DNA from: Kineobactrum sediminis
GTDB taxonomy: Bacteria; Pseudomonadota; Gammaproteobacteria; Pseudomonadales; Halieaceae
Length of the DNA: 64,000 bases
Assembly: GCF_002868715.1 (NCBI RefSeq)
Contig: NZ_PKLZ01000007.1
Span: forward strand, 1-64,000
Direction of reading: 5' to 3'
A program made the translations under genes and the position numbers. The first letter of the stretch is position 1. Each line of letters opens with the position of its first letter. Shown piece after piece: positions 27,605 to 37,111 of this stretch. The notes beneath the pieces were generated by a model, which saw only the letters and a program-made list of their open reading frames with translations, ran no database searches and was not told the origin of the DNA.

Positions 27605-30600
27605 CTATGCATGACGTGCTTGAGCGTCTTGGCCGGCGTTATGGTATCACCTCTGAATACAGCGATATCTGGGGTCAGCGGCATTCGACATCAACCCAAA
27701 CCCAAAGAGCGCTGCTCGCCGCCATGGGCGTTCCCACAGCGACCGACGATGCACTGGTTGCCGCGCTTGACGCTTTGGAGACCTCGGACTTACAGCGATT
27801 GTTGCCCGCGGTGCGGGTCGTGCGTGACGATGAGAGCTCCTTTCCGATTAACATCGGTGTCCCCGGAAAGAACGCTCATCATCGTTTTCACTGGCGCTTG
27901 TTCTACGAAGACGGTGCCGAAGAGGATGGTGATTTTTCGCCTGCCGATCTCAGGCTGCTAAGCGAGGACACGTGCGGGGATACTCAATGGCAGCGGTATG
28001 AGTTAACACTGTCTGGCGTAACCCGGACCGGTTACCACCGGCTGGAAGTCTATGATACCGAATTGCCGGAGACAAGCCCGGCGCAAATGTCCCTTATCGT
28101 TGCTCCGGGCGCCTGTTATCAACCCGAGGCAGTGCGCAACGACGGCCGGGTCTGGGGTATTGCGGCACAACTGTACGCGGTTCGCTCGGCGCGAAACTGG
28201 GGTATTGGGGATTACACCGATTTGCGCCGGTTACTGGCCGTTGCTGCCCAGGCAGGTGCCGACCTGGTGGGGCTCAATCCGCTGCATGCCCTGTTCCCCC
28301 ATAATCCGGCTCACAACAGCCCCTATAGCCCCTCCAGCCGTTTATTCCTGAACATCCTGTACCTTGATATAGAAGCAATAGCAGATTTTGTTGAGTGCGA
28401 AAAAGCACGAGTCCATACGGCACAGGAAGACTTCCAGGCGCGTTTGCGTGCCCTGCGTGCCTCCGAGCATGTGGATTACGTTGAAGTATCACGTATTAAA
28501 ATCGAAGTACTGCAGATGCTCTATCGGTCTTTTCGCCAAATGCACCTGGAGCAGGAGACGGAACGCGCCGGGGACTTTCGACGCTTCCGCGAACAGCAGG
28601 GTAGCGCGCTTCGGGAGCACGCACTTTATGAGGCGCTACAGGCCCACTTTCATGCTGATGACGCATCCATCTGGGGTTGGCCGGTGTGGCCGGAAGCCTG
28701 GCGCTCCCCGATCGGGGAGCCGGTTGATACGTTTGCATCGGAGCACGAAACGGAGGTCATGTTTTATGAATATTGCCAGTGGCAGGCGGACGTGCAATTG
28801 CAGTCTGCGGCCGAAGACTCCCACAGTGCGGGTATGGGAGTTGGCATTTACCAGGATCTCGCGGTTAGCGTTGATGTGGCCGGCGCCGAAGCCTGGATTC
28901 ACCAGGATCTTTATGCCTCCGAAGCCAGGATAGGATCCCCCGCTGATGATTTCAATCTCAACGGGCAGGATTGGGGCTTGCCTCCCTGGCGGCCGGAGGC
29001 TTTGCGGGAACAGGGATATGCGCCATTCATCGCGACCTTGCGCCAGAACATGCGTCATGCCGGCGCCCTCCGCATAGATCATGTCATGGCGCTTATGAGA
29101 CTGTTCTGGATACCGCTGGGTGAGCCGGCAACAACCGGCGCTTATGTGAACTACCCTTTTTCGGACATGCTCGGAATCGTAGCCCTGGAAAGCCAGCGTA
29201 ACCAGTGTCTGGTGATTGGCGAGGATCTGGGGACGGTGCCCGATGAAGTTCGCGAGGCGCTGGGGCCGCTTGGAGTGCTGTCTTACCGCCTGCTGTACTT
29301 TGAAAAAGGTCACCAGGGCTGTTTCAAGGCACCTGAAGAATTTGAACAGCAGGCACTGGTGGCCGTCACCACCCATGATCTCCCGACCCTGGCAGGTTTC
29401 TGGCAGGGGTACGATCTGGAATTGCGTGAACGACTTGGCCTGTTCCCCACACCCGAATTACGAGAGCGACAGATTATAGGGCGAGCGGAAGACCGGGCAC
29501 GGTTGTTGATGGCGCTGGAGCGGGAAAGCCTGTTACCTGCCGGGATGACTGTACAGCCGGTAGCAACCCCGGCGATGACACCGGAACTCGCCTGCGCTGT
29601 GCACCGCTACCTCGCGCGAACGCCTTCCCGGGTAATGATGATACAGGCAGAAGACATGCTCGGCGAAGTGGCGCAGGTCAATATGCCGGGCACTACCGAT
29701 GAGCATCCCAACTGGAGTCGAAAGCTGCTACTGGACTGCGAGTTGTGGGAGCAGGATCCGCACATTCGCGCCCTGTTCAGCATACTGCGCGGTGAACGTG
29801 GCGCCCCGATGGCCCCCACCAGTTTGTCGACTTCTGTCGAGGCGACAACGCGAACTGCCATTATTCCCCGCAGCACCTATCGGTTGCAGTTGCACAGTGG
29901 TTTTACCTTTCGCGACGCAGCGCTAATTGTTCCCTACCTGCAACAACTTGGCATCAGTCACTGTTATAGCTCTCCGTGCCTGCAGGCGCGTCCGGGAAGC
30001 CCTCACGGCTACGATATTATCAACCATAACCGGTTAAACCCCGAGCTTGGAGGTGAACAGGGATTCGATCATCTCAGCGACGTTCTAAAGGCGCATGACA
30101 TGTCGCTGATCATGGATATGGCGCCGAATCATATGGGCATCATGGGCAGTGATAACTCCTGGTGGCTCGATGTTCTGGAAAATGGTGTGGCCTCGAATTA
30201 TGCAACTTTTTTTGATATTGACTGGACGCCACTAAAGGACAGCTTGCGCGGCAAAGTACTGTTACCAGTGCTGGGTGACCATTACGGGACGACTCTTGAG
30301 CTGGGTGAATTAACCCTAGCCCTGGACGCGCAGCGTGGTGAACTGTCTATTCATTATTACGAGCACCGGTTTCCACTCGACCCTCAGCAATACCCCCAGC
30401 TGCTGGATCATGATATTGCTCGCCTGGAAGAGCGACTGGGCACCGATGATACGCGTTTGCTTGCGCTGCAGAGTCTTGTTACCGCACTGGCCAAGTTGCC
30501 GGCACACACGACCGCCCTCGAATCGGAGCGCACCGAGAGAGCGCGCGACAAGGAAGTCCACAAGGCCAATCTGGCGCGTCTGTATGAAGATGCTGATATC

Positions 30601-32763
30601 GCCTGTTTCATTGATGAAAATCTCGATGAATTCAACAGCCCGACAGGTATTGAGTTAATGGATAAGCTGCTGGACAGCCAGGCATGGCGGCTTGCCTATT
30701 GGCGCGTGGCTTCAGACGAAATCAATTATCGGCGTTTTTTTGATATTAATGACCTGGCCGGCGTGCGTATGGAAGTTCCCGAGGTTTTCGAAGCGACCCA
30801 TGCGCTGGTACTGGATCTCGTGGCAGCGGGTAAAGTACAGGGACTGCGTATCGACCATCCCGACGGTCTGTATGACCCCGCCGCCTATTTTAAGCATGTA
30901 CAGGCGCGTGTACGCGCACCGACGCAGGTAATGGTGGGCGATTCCCCGGTCACATCCGCGCCGGGATCGCCGATTCCGGATGAAGCCAAACCCCTGTATA
31001 TGCTGGTGGAAAAAATTCTTGCCAGACACGAGCGGCTTCATCAGGACTGGGCCGTATATGGTACAACCGGCTACGAATTCTCCAATCTGGTGGACAACCT
31101 GTTTGTGGATAGTGAAGGCGAAACGAGAATTGACGCTATTTACCAGGAATTTACCGGTGAAAAAACCGCACCGAATGATCTGGTGTACGACTGCAAAAAA
31201 CTGATAATACGCACAGCACTCGCCAGTGAGCTTAATGTACTGGCGCAGCAACTCGGTCGTATTGCAGAGCTGGAGCGGCATACCCGTGACTTCACCCTGA
31301 GCAGTTTACGGGAAGCGTTAGCGGACATTGTGGCGTGGTTCCCGGTTTACCGGACTTACGTGACCGGTGCCGGGGCCATGCAGGAAGACCGTCACTACCT
31401 GAACTGGGCAGTGAACATCGCCAAGAAAAAAAGCCCCGCAGCGGATACCCTGGTATTCGATTTTGTACGTGAAGTCTTACTCACCGACATTGCAGAGGGC
31501 AAGAGTGAAGACTATCGTCAGCGCGTGGTGGCCTTTGCGATGAAGTTCCAGCAATACACCGGCCCGGTTATGGCAAAGGGCCTTGAGGATACCGCGTTTT
31601 ATCGTTACAACCGTCTGCTGTCGCTCAATGAAGTCGGCAGTGAGCCGGATCGTTTCGGGCTATCGGTGGCCGCTTTTCATTTCCAGAGCCAGCAACGGCT
31701 GGAGAACTGGCCGCATGCGATGCTCAGCACCTCCACCCACGATAGTAAACGCAGTGAAGATGTGCGTTCGAGAATTAACGTGCTATCGGAAATAACGAGT
31801 CAGTGGGCAGCGAAGGTGCGGCGCTGGGCCCGCCTCAATGCGGGCAAGAAACGCTCGCTTGAGAATACTGAAGCGCCTTCCAGAAACGATGAATATTTGC
31901 TGTACCAGACCCTGGTGGGGGCATGGCCTGTACAGCCGATGGATGAACAGGCCCTGTCCGGATTCCGCGAACGTATCCAGGCTTACATGAACAAGGCGAT
32001 CAAGGAAGCCAAGGTTCACACCTCCTGGATAAACCCGGACAGTGACTACGAAGATGCGGTTGCCGGATTCATTGATGCACTGCTGGAACCTGCCGGCAGC
32101 AACACTTTCAGTAAATCCTTTTTGCCATTTCAGCAGCAGGTGAGTCGTGTGGCGATGTTTGCCGGTTTGTCGCGCACACTACTCAAGCTTACCGCTCCCG
32201 GGGTGCCGGACTTTTACCAGGGCAACGAGCTATGGGAGTTCCGCCTGGTTGACCCTGACAATCGCCAACCGATTGACTACGAACGGCGTGCAACGCTGCT
32301 GGCAGAGCTGCAGGATCAGGCAAGCGCGGCGGAGAGCCTGGCTGGGTTCACGCGAGAGCTGGTCCAGCAGATCGATGACGGGCGTGCCAAATTGTATCTG
32401 GTATGGCGCGGCCTGCAGGCGCGTCTTGCAAGTCCCGAGGTGTTTCATAGCGGGAGCTACCAGCCGCTTGGTACATTCGGCGAACGAGCCGACAATCTCT
32501 GCGTCTTTGCGCGGAATCACGGCCAGACATGGCTGCTGGTGGTAGTGCCCCGGCTGTTGTTCGGGCTGGCCGCAGAATGCGATCCCCTCGGGGATGATGT
32601 GTGGGGCGACACCCGGTTAGAGGTGCCCGTCGCAGACTGGCTTGACCTGCTGACCGATGAAACTCACCAGGGCACCCGTGTTGACGATGGCTGGTGCCTG
32701 CCTGTGGGTAGGGTGCTGGGTCATTTTCCGGTCGCGTTGCTTTTATCAGACACCCCACACTGA
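27601..32763 (+). CDS. 4-alpha-glucanotransferase / malto-oligosyltrehalose synthase fusion (MalQ-TreY)
   Basis: A 1720-residue fused enzyme. Residues ~1-745 are GH77 amylomaltase, with 'VWGIAAQLYAVRSARNWGIGDYTDL', Asp493 in 'LRIDHVMALMRLFWIP', Glu541 in 'IGEDLGTVP' and Asp593 in 'THDLPTLAGFW'. Residues ~753-1720 are TreY (GH13), starting at 'IIPRSTYRLQLHSGFTF' and carrying 'SPCLQARPGSPHGYD', Asp1085 in 'GLRIDHPDGLYDP' and 'MAKGLEDTAFYRYNRL'. The first half rearranges maltodextrins into longer chains; the second turns the reducing-end linkage into trehalose for TreZ to release. There is no stop or frameshift at the junction. The start overlaps treZ by 4 bases. Confidence 0.93.
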   Translation: MTMHDVLERLGRRYGITSEYSDIWGQRHSTSTQTQRALLAAMGVPTATDDALVAALDALETSDLQRLLPAVRVVRDDESSFPINIGVPGKNAHHRFHWRLFYEDGAEEDGDFSPADLRLLSEDTCGDTQWQRYELTLSGVTRTGYHRLEVYDTELPETSPAQMSLIVAPGACYQPEAVRNDGRVWGIAAQLYAVRSARNWGIGDYTDLRRLLAVAAQAGADLVGLNPLHALFPHNPAHNSPYSPSSRLFLNILYLDIEAIADFVECEKARVHTAQEDFQARLRALRASEHVDYVEVSRIKIEVLQMLYRSFRQMHLEQETERAGDFRRFREQQGSALREHALYEALQAHFHADDASIWGWPVWPEAWRSPIGEPVDTFASEHETEVMFYEYCQWQADVQLQSAAEDSHSAGMGVGIYQDLAVSVDVAGAEAWIHQDLYASEARIGSPADDFNLNGQDWGLPPWRPEALREQGYAPFIATLRQNMRHAGALRIDHVMALMRLFWIPLGEPATTGAYVNYPFSDMLGIVALESQRNQCLVIGEDLGTVPDEVREALGPLGVLSYRLLYFEKGHQGCFKAPEEFEQQALVAVTTHDLPTLAGFWQGYDLELRERLGLFPTPELRERQIIGRAEDRARLLMALERESLLPAGMTVQPVATPAMTPELACAVHRYLARTPSRVMMIQAEDMLGEVAQVNMPGTTDEHPNWSRKLLLDCELWEQDPHIRALFSILRGERGAPMAPTSLSTSVEATTRTAIIPRSTYRLQLHSGFTFRDAALIVPYLQQLGISHCYSSPCLQARPGSPHGYDIINHNRLNPELGGEQGFDHLSDVLKAHDMSLIMDMAPNHMGIMGSDNSWWLDVLENGVASNYATFFDIDWTPLKDSLRGKVLLPVLGDHYGTTLELGELTLALDAQRGELSIHYYEHRFPLDPQQYPQLLDHDIARLEERLGTDDTRLLALQSLVTALAKLPAHTTALESERTERARDKEVHKANLARLYEDADIACFIDENLDEFNSPTGIELMDKLLDSQAWRLAYWRVASDEINYRRFFDINDLAGVRMEVPEVFEATHALVLDLVAAGKVQGLRIDHPDGLYDPAAYFKHVQARVRAPTQVMVGDSPVTSAPGSPIPDEAKPLYMLVEKILARHERLHQDWAVYGTTGYEFSNLVDNLFVDSEGETRIDAIYQEFTGEKTAPNDLVYDCKKLIIRTALASELNVLAQQLGRIAELERHTRDFTLSSLREALADIVAWFPVYRTYVTGAGAMQEDRHYLNWAVNIAKKKSPAADTLVFDFVREVLLTDIAEGKSEDYRQRVVAFAMKFQQYTGPVMAKGLEDTAFYRYNRLLSLNEVGSEPDRFGLSVAAFHFQSQQRLENWPHAMLSTSTHDSKRSEDVRSRINVLSEITSQWAAKVRRWARLNAGKKRSLENTEAPSRNDEYLLYQTLVGAWPVQPMDEQALSGFRERIQAYMNKAIKEAKVHTSWINPDSDYEDAVAGFIDALLEPAGSNTFSKSFLPFQQQVSRVAMFAGLSRTLLKLTAPGVPDFYQGNELWEFRLVDPDNRQPIDYERRATLLAELQDQASAAESLAGFTRELVQQIDDGRAKLYLVWRGLQARLASPEVFHSGSYQPLGTFGERADNLCVFARNHGQTWLLVVVPRLLFGLAAECDPLGDDVWGDTRLEVPVADWLDLLTDETHQGTRVDDGWCLPVGRVLGHFPVALLLSDTPH

Positions 32764-32802
32764 CACAGCCCTGAAAAACACCCCGGTAACAGAGGTTATG
32801 CC

Positions 32803-34770
32803 ATGAATTCCGACACTTTCCAGGCGCAGCCCGACCAGGCCATTACTGAGGCGCTGCGGTTGTTGGGCAAACGGCGCCTGTCGCTGGCCATTCACGATAG
32901 CTGTTTCCCCCGGGACAGCGCCGAAGATATTGGGCGTGGATCTCCTTACAGCAACGGTGCACGGGCTTTTTTTGCCTTCGCCCGTAGCCTGGGCTTTGAC
33001 GGCATCCAGCTGGGACCCCAGGGCCAGACGGGACGCGAGAATCCCTCGCCCTATGATGCTACCCTGTTTTCCAGAAACAGCCTGAATCTCGATCTGGGTG
33101 CACTCGCGGATACCGTTAGCAGTGACGATGACTCTCCGGGCCTTCTGGACAGAAGCTTGCTGGACCAGCTGGTGGCGGGGTGCCCGGATCAGTCGCATTT
33201 TCGTACGCAACATACTTATGCCTACGATGCATGCAGTATCGCGCTGGACGATATTTACCGCCATTTTTGTAATGCGAGGGAGCTGGGTGACCCCGCTGTC
33301 GCAGGCCTTGCAGCGGGACTGGTTGCCTTCAGTGCGCGTGAACAGGACTGGCTGGAGGCCGATGCCCTGTATCACGCCCTGGCGACCGAATATAATGGGC
33401 TTCACCATCGCGATTGGCCTGAAACGGACGAAGGCTGTCCGGACCGGGAACTGTACCAGCATGCCCCCGAGCGCGACGCCTATTGTGCGTCGCGCCGCGC
33501 CCGCCTGCAGGAGCACTTTACCCAGGCCACCGAGCGCTATCGATTGGGCCAGTTTCTCCTGCAGCGCCAGCATATGGCACTTCGCGGTTATCTGCAGCAG
33601 CTGGGTTTGCTCGTGTATGGTGATCTACAGGTCGGCATTTCCTCTTGTGACGACTGGAGCCGCAGCTCCTGTTATCTGCAGGGCTATTACATGGGAGCGC
33701 CACCGAGTCGCACCAACCCCGCCGGCCAGCCCTGGGGTTATGGGGTGCTTGACCCGGAACAGTATCTCGATGCCAGTGGCCGCCCGGGCCCGGCCATGAG
33801 GTTGTTGTTAACCCGGGTAGGCAGGCTGGTGCAGGAATTTGACGGCCTGCGCATAGACCACCCGCATGGGCTGGTGTGCCCCTGGGTGTACGCCAGCGAT
33901 GATCCGGATCCTTACCACGCGGTACAAAATGGTGCGCGGCTGTTCTCGTCCCCAAACCTGGCCGATAAACCCGGCCTGGCCCGATACGCTATTGCGCGGC
34001 CGGATCAGCTTAATACCGAGGTGCCGCGGCATGCGGACAATTGGGTCCGGTCTCTGGATGATGCCCAGCTTGATCGCTACGCAGTGCTTATGGATGCAAT
34101 CGTCAATGGTGTGCTAAGCCACGGCGGTGCGCACGAAGATATACTCTGTGAGGTGCTGAGTACACTTCCGTATCCCCTGGCCCGGGCCATTGCCCGCCAC
34201 GGCCTGGGACGTTTTCGTGTTACCCAGAAAGCGGATCTGGATAATCCGGCTGATGTCTATCGCAGTGAAAACGCCGCTCCCGCCGACTGGATTATGGTTG
34301 GCAATCACGATACCCCTTCCATATGGCGACTGGCTCGGCGTTGGGTGAACGAGGGCAATGCGCCGCAGCAAGCCGCCTATCTCGCCGGGAAGCTGCGGCC
34401 CGGCACGGACCGGGATGATTTTGCACAGGAAATCGCCGGTAACCGGTGCAAGCTGGTACATGCCAAGGTGGCGGATATCTTTGCCAGTCCGGCGGAGCAG
34501 GTGATGGTGTTTTTTTCCGATCTGCTGGGGATCGAGGATGACTACAACCAGCCTGGTGTGCCCGGACCCGACAACTGGACGCTGCGGGTACCGCCTGATT
34601 ATGCCGCGCGTTACACGCAGTCGTTGCAACAGGGCCAGGTTCTGAACTTGCCTTGTGTACTGGTGCTTGCCCTGCAGGCCCGGGGCGCGGCATTCTGCCA
34701 GGCACACCAGGCATTGCTTCAGCGTCTGCGTGAGCTGGCAGGATGGTGGGTTGTTGACAGGCCCCTTTAA
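32803..34770 (+). CDS. Divergent stand-alone 4-alpha-glucanotransferase (GH77)
   Basis: A second GH77 protein, 655 residues. It differs much from the amylomaltase half of the preceding fusion but keeps the triad: Asp352 in 'DGLRIDHPHGL', Glu450 in 'CEVLSTLPYPLARAI' (in place of the usual GED-LG) and Asp503 in 'VGNHDTPSIWRLARRW'. It has 'SPYDATLFSRNSLNLDL' and an insertion around residues 120-230. It starts 40 bases after the fusion gene, so is probably in the same operon. Its stop overlaps the stop of the opposing Fnr-type gene by 3 bases. A glycogen- or oligosaccharide-specific disproportionating role is plausible. Confidence 0.82.
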   Translation: MNSDTFQAQPDQAITEALRLLGKRRLSLAIHDSCFPRDSAEDIGRGSPYSNGARAFFAFARSLGFDGIQLGPQGQTGRENPSPYDATLFSRNSLNLDLGALADTVSSDDDSPGLLDRSLLDQLVAGCPDQSHFRTQHTYAYDACSIALDDIYRHFCNARELGDPAVAGLAAGLVAFSAREQDWLEADALYHALATEYNGLHHRDWPETDEGCPDRELYQHAPERDAYCASRRARLQEHFTQATERYRLGQFLLQRQHMALRGYLQQLGLLVYGDLQVGISSCDDWSRSSCYLQGYYMGAPPSRTNPAGQPWGYGVLDPEQYLDASGRPGPAMRLLLTRVGRLVQEFDGLRIDHPHGLVCPWVYASDDPDPYHAVQNGARLFSSPNLADKPGLARYAIARPDQLNTEVPRHADNWVRSLDDAQLDRYAVLMDAIVNGVLSHGGAHEDILCEVLSTLPYPLARAIARHGLGRFRVTQKADLDNPADVYRSENAAPADWIMVGNHDTPSIWRLARRWVNEGNAPQQAAYLAGKLRPGTDRDDFAQEIAGNRCKLVHAKVADIFASPAEQVMVFFSDLLGIEDDYNQPGVPGPDNWTLRVPPDYAARYTQSLQQGQVLNLPCVLVLALQARGAAFCQAHQALLQRLRELAGWWVVDRPL

Positions 34771-35510
34771 TGAGGCCGTGAGATCATTCTGTTCAAGCCG
34801 TCAAAATCAAGGATGTGCGCCTGTGCGTGCCACGTCTTCACCAGCCCGCGGCTGGTAAAGTCCGCAAACAGGCGGCTCAGGGTCTCAGGGGACATGCCCA
34901 GATGATTGGCAAGGTCCTGCCGTGACATGGGCAAATCCAGGTGGCTAGCGGCCAGTTTCCCGGTCATTGTTTTTTTTGCCTGGGTGACGAGAAAATCGGC
35001 GAGCTTCTGGGCGGCGTTATAATTCCGTGAGGCCAGCAACCGCGATTTGGACTTCGTCATCTGCAGGGCCATCAGAGTCCACACATAATGCTCCAGGCAG
35101 GGCACCGATTTGGCGTTCTTGTCCTTCACGCAAGGGCCGGGAATGCTGCATATCAGGGAGTCCACAAGGGCCTCTGTGGTATTGTCGAAAAATGATTTTC
35201 CCAGTGAATCCATACCGGCAAATTCATTGGGGTAGAAAAAATTGATGACCGACTCATGGCCGTTACCATCTATATGGGTTTCCTTCAGGCAACCCTCCAG
35301 AAGCAGGTGGAAACCCGTAACAGGGCTGTTTTGCCTGAATAGTGTCTCGCCCGCGGCAAGCCGCACGGGTTGGGCAATACTCTTGAGTACAATCGGTGTG
35401 TTTTCACTGACCAGGTCTCCATCATCGCCGATCGCCAGGCAGGGCTTGAACGGCATATGTTGTGTGTCGCAGGCATTGCCCACACTCGACTCTTGTTGAA
35501 TATTTTGCAC
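34767..35510 (-). CDS. Fnr-type transcriptional regulator without a full N-terminal Cys cluster
   Basis: A 247-residue Crp/Fnr protein. It has the effector barrel ('VRLAAGETLFRQNSPVTGFHLLLEGCLKE'), a long dimer helix and the winged helix 'MSRQDLANHLGMSPETLSRLFADF', whose E-x-x-S-R reads TTGA half-sites. E. coli Fnr has a tight C-x3-C-x2-C-x5-C cluster; here only two N-terminal Cys about ten residues apart are seen, with further Cys in 'SIPGPCVKD' and 'VPCLEHY'. Canonical [4Fe-4S] binding is therefore doubtful. GTG 35510 is chosen because TCTGGAGG lies 6 nt upstream; the frame runs open to 35609 without a ribosome site. It converges on the alpha-glucan operon. Confidence 0.83.
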   Translation of the reverse strand: MQNIQQESSVGNACDTQHMPFKPCLAIGDDGDLVSENTPIVLKSIAQPVRLAAGETLFRQNSPVTGFHLLLEGCLKETHIDGNGHESVINFFYPNEFAGMDSLGKSFFDNTTEALVDSLICSIPGPCVKDKNAKSVPCLEHYVWTLMALQMTKSKSRLLASRNYNAAQKLADFLVTQAKKTMTGKLAASHLDLPMSRQDLANHLGMSPETLSRLFADFTSRGLVKTWHAQAHILDFDGLNRMISRPH

Positions 35511-35623
35511 GTCAAACCTCCAGATACACCAGGTGGTTGTCAGTCGAAAATAAGAGTTGCTAGAGAGCCCTAAACCTAGTTGAGGTTTGTAATTTGTCAA
35601 TAAAAGCAATCAGCAATAGCTAA

Positions 35624-35672
35624 TTGATCCCTGTCAAGACGTCCGGGGCGGCTTCTGCCAGCATAATATAAT
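35624..35672 (+). promoter_or_regulatory. Fnr-type operator with a -10 box before the CBS-pair gene
   Basis: TTGAT-CCCT-GTCAA (35624-35637) lies between the divergent Fnr-type gene and the CBS gene. Toward the CBS gene there is a perfect TATAAT (35667-35672) and an overlapping CATAAT (35662-35667). These put the operator centre at -48.5 or -43.5, near but not exactly the class II position. No -35 box is visible. Toward the regulator gene no -10 box is found at the right spacing. Confidence 0.55.
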
Positions 35673-35731
35673 CGCCTTGAGGCGTGATTATTGGCAGCAA
35701 TGAAATCCATACTTTATGAGGAGATACCGAC

Positions 35732-36226
35732 ATGTTGGTAGAAAATGCAATGGTCAGGGAAGTGGCATCCTGTTCACCGGATAGCTCGCTTGAAGAGATC
35801 GCCAGTCTCATGTGGAATAACGATTGTGGCAGTGTCCCGATACTCGACGACGAACAACATCCCGTCGGAATCGTTACCGATCGTGATATCGCTATGGGTG
35901 CGGGACTGATGCATAAGCCGCTCTGGGAAATATCGGCCCGGGAGATCATGGGCGATAAGAAAATAGCCTGCTGTAATACAGAGGATTCGGTGCAGAGTGC
36001 TCTGGCATTGATGGAGAAAAATGAAGTGCGACGGTTACCGGTTGTCAATCAATACGGGCAGCTTGCGGGCATGTTGTCAATGGGCGATGTCATATCGGCG
36101 ACGTCCGATTCGCGAGCACGCGGCAAAAAAGCCCAGCCCGACCAGATTGATGCAGCCGAGGTGCTGGATTTCCTGAAGCACGTTAGTGCGCATCATGAAT
36201 CCGCGAGATCCGCCTCAGTCGGTTGA
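35732..36226 (+). CDS. CBS-domain-pair protein
   Basis: A 164-residue cytoplasmic protein made almost only of two CBS motifs: 'VREVASCSPDSSLEEIASLMWNNDCGSVPILDDEQHPVGIVTDRDIAM' and 'MGDKKIACCNTEDSVQSALALMEKNEVRRLPVVN'. Such pairs bind adenine nucleotides (AMP, ATP or NAD) and work as energy or redox sensors, often in anaerobic or stress regulons. It has a strong ribosome site (GAGGAG, 8 nt). An Fnr-type operator is in its promoter region. Its partner is not known. Confidence 0.85.
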   Translation: MLVENAMVREVASCSPDSSLEEIASLMWNNDCGSVPILDDEQHPVGIVTDRDIAMGAGLMHKPLWEISAREIMGDKKIACCNTEDSVQSALALMEKNEVRRLPVVNQYGQLAGMLSMGDVISATSDSRARGKKAQPDQIDAAEVLDFLKHVSAHHESARSASVG

Positions 36227-36311
36227 TTGCCAGCGAAGGCCGCACCATGCCCGGACGAGACTGCTGCCTGTTGGCGGCATCCAGTCCGGGATAACCACGT
36301 AAGGGGGGGAG

Positions 36312-37046
36312 TCAGTGGCGGCTCATCACAATCAATAATGCGGTCAGGACCCCTGCAAATACAGCTGGCAGACTGAGTTTCTTCTGTTCATGTTCTGCCT
36401 CTGGCAACAGGTGTGTAGCGCCGATATACAGCAGGGAGCCGGCCGCCAGAGCGAGCAGGGCGCCCAGGGTTGTGTAGTCAATCTCGCTTATGAATGGATA
36501 GGAGATCACCATGCCCAGCGGTGTGGTGGCTGCTGCTGCCAGCAAAGCCATTAGCAGTGACTGGCGCTCGGAAAACCCCGCGCGTAATAAAAACAGGTAG
36601 ATAATGATGCCTTCCGGAAACTCGTGGAGCACCATGCCCAGCGTGGCGATCAAACCTGTAAAAACATTGACCGTAAAAGTAATCGAGTAGATGAATCCAT
36701 CAAGGAAGGAGTGGAAGGCTATACCTGTCATCGGTAAAAGGCCGAGAACATAGTTCACGTTCTTTGGGCTTTTCTCACAGATGACTCCGCTTAAAAAACG
36801 GTGAAAAACCAGCATCCCCAGAAATCCCGCGAGTAGCCACGCGTGAGCGTCGGGATTCATGCCCAGTGATTTTGGAACAAGGTGCAGGAAGGAGGCGCTG
36901 ATCAGTACGCCGGCCGCGAAACACATGAAGTAACTGATGTTTGCCTCCCCCCAGCGGGAGAAACGCCGAATTGTATAGATGCCAAGAGCGGTGACCGACG
37001 CGGCTATAAGGCTGGTAAAAAACGGCGCCCAGAAGGTGTTTTCCAT
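36312..37046 (-). CDS. ZIP-family divalent metal transporter
   Basis: A 244-residue inner-membrane protein of about eight helices with the two ZIP metal-site motifs 'IAFHSFLDGFIYS' and 'VLHEFPEGIIIYL'. It would import zinc, iron or another divalent metal. ATG 37046 is chosen because GGGAG lies 8 nt upstream; the frame extends to GTG 37061. It is divergent from the aldolase gene, and an Fnr-type operator sits between them at 37112. Metal preference cannot be told from sequence. Confidence 0.85.
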   Translation of the reverse strand: MENTFWAPFFTSLIAASVTALGIYTIRRFSRWGEANISYFMCFAAGVLISASFLHLVPKSLGMNPDAHAWLLAGFLGMLVFHRFLSGVICEKSPKNVNYVLGLLPMTGIAFHSFLDGFIYSITFTVNVFTGLIATLGMVLHEFPEGIIIYLFLLRAGFSERQSLLMALLAAAATTPLGMVISYPFISEIDYTTLGALLALAAGSLLYIGATHLLPEAEHEQKKLSLPAVFAGVLTALLIVMSRH

Positions 37047-37111
37047 CAATAGAACTCCCACTTTCCCCAGATCGTCTATCTTGAAGCTAACAGGTATCGT
37101 TGCGCCCGGGA

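Noticed and set aside
35511-35609. A 33-residue N-terminal extension of the Fnr-type regulator
   Set aside because: It has no ribosome site, while GTG 35510 has TCTGGAGG 6 nt upstream.
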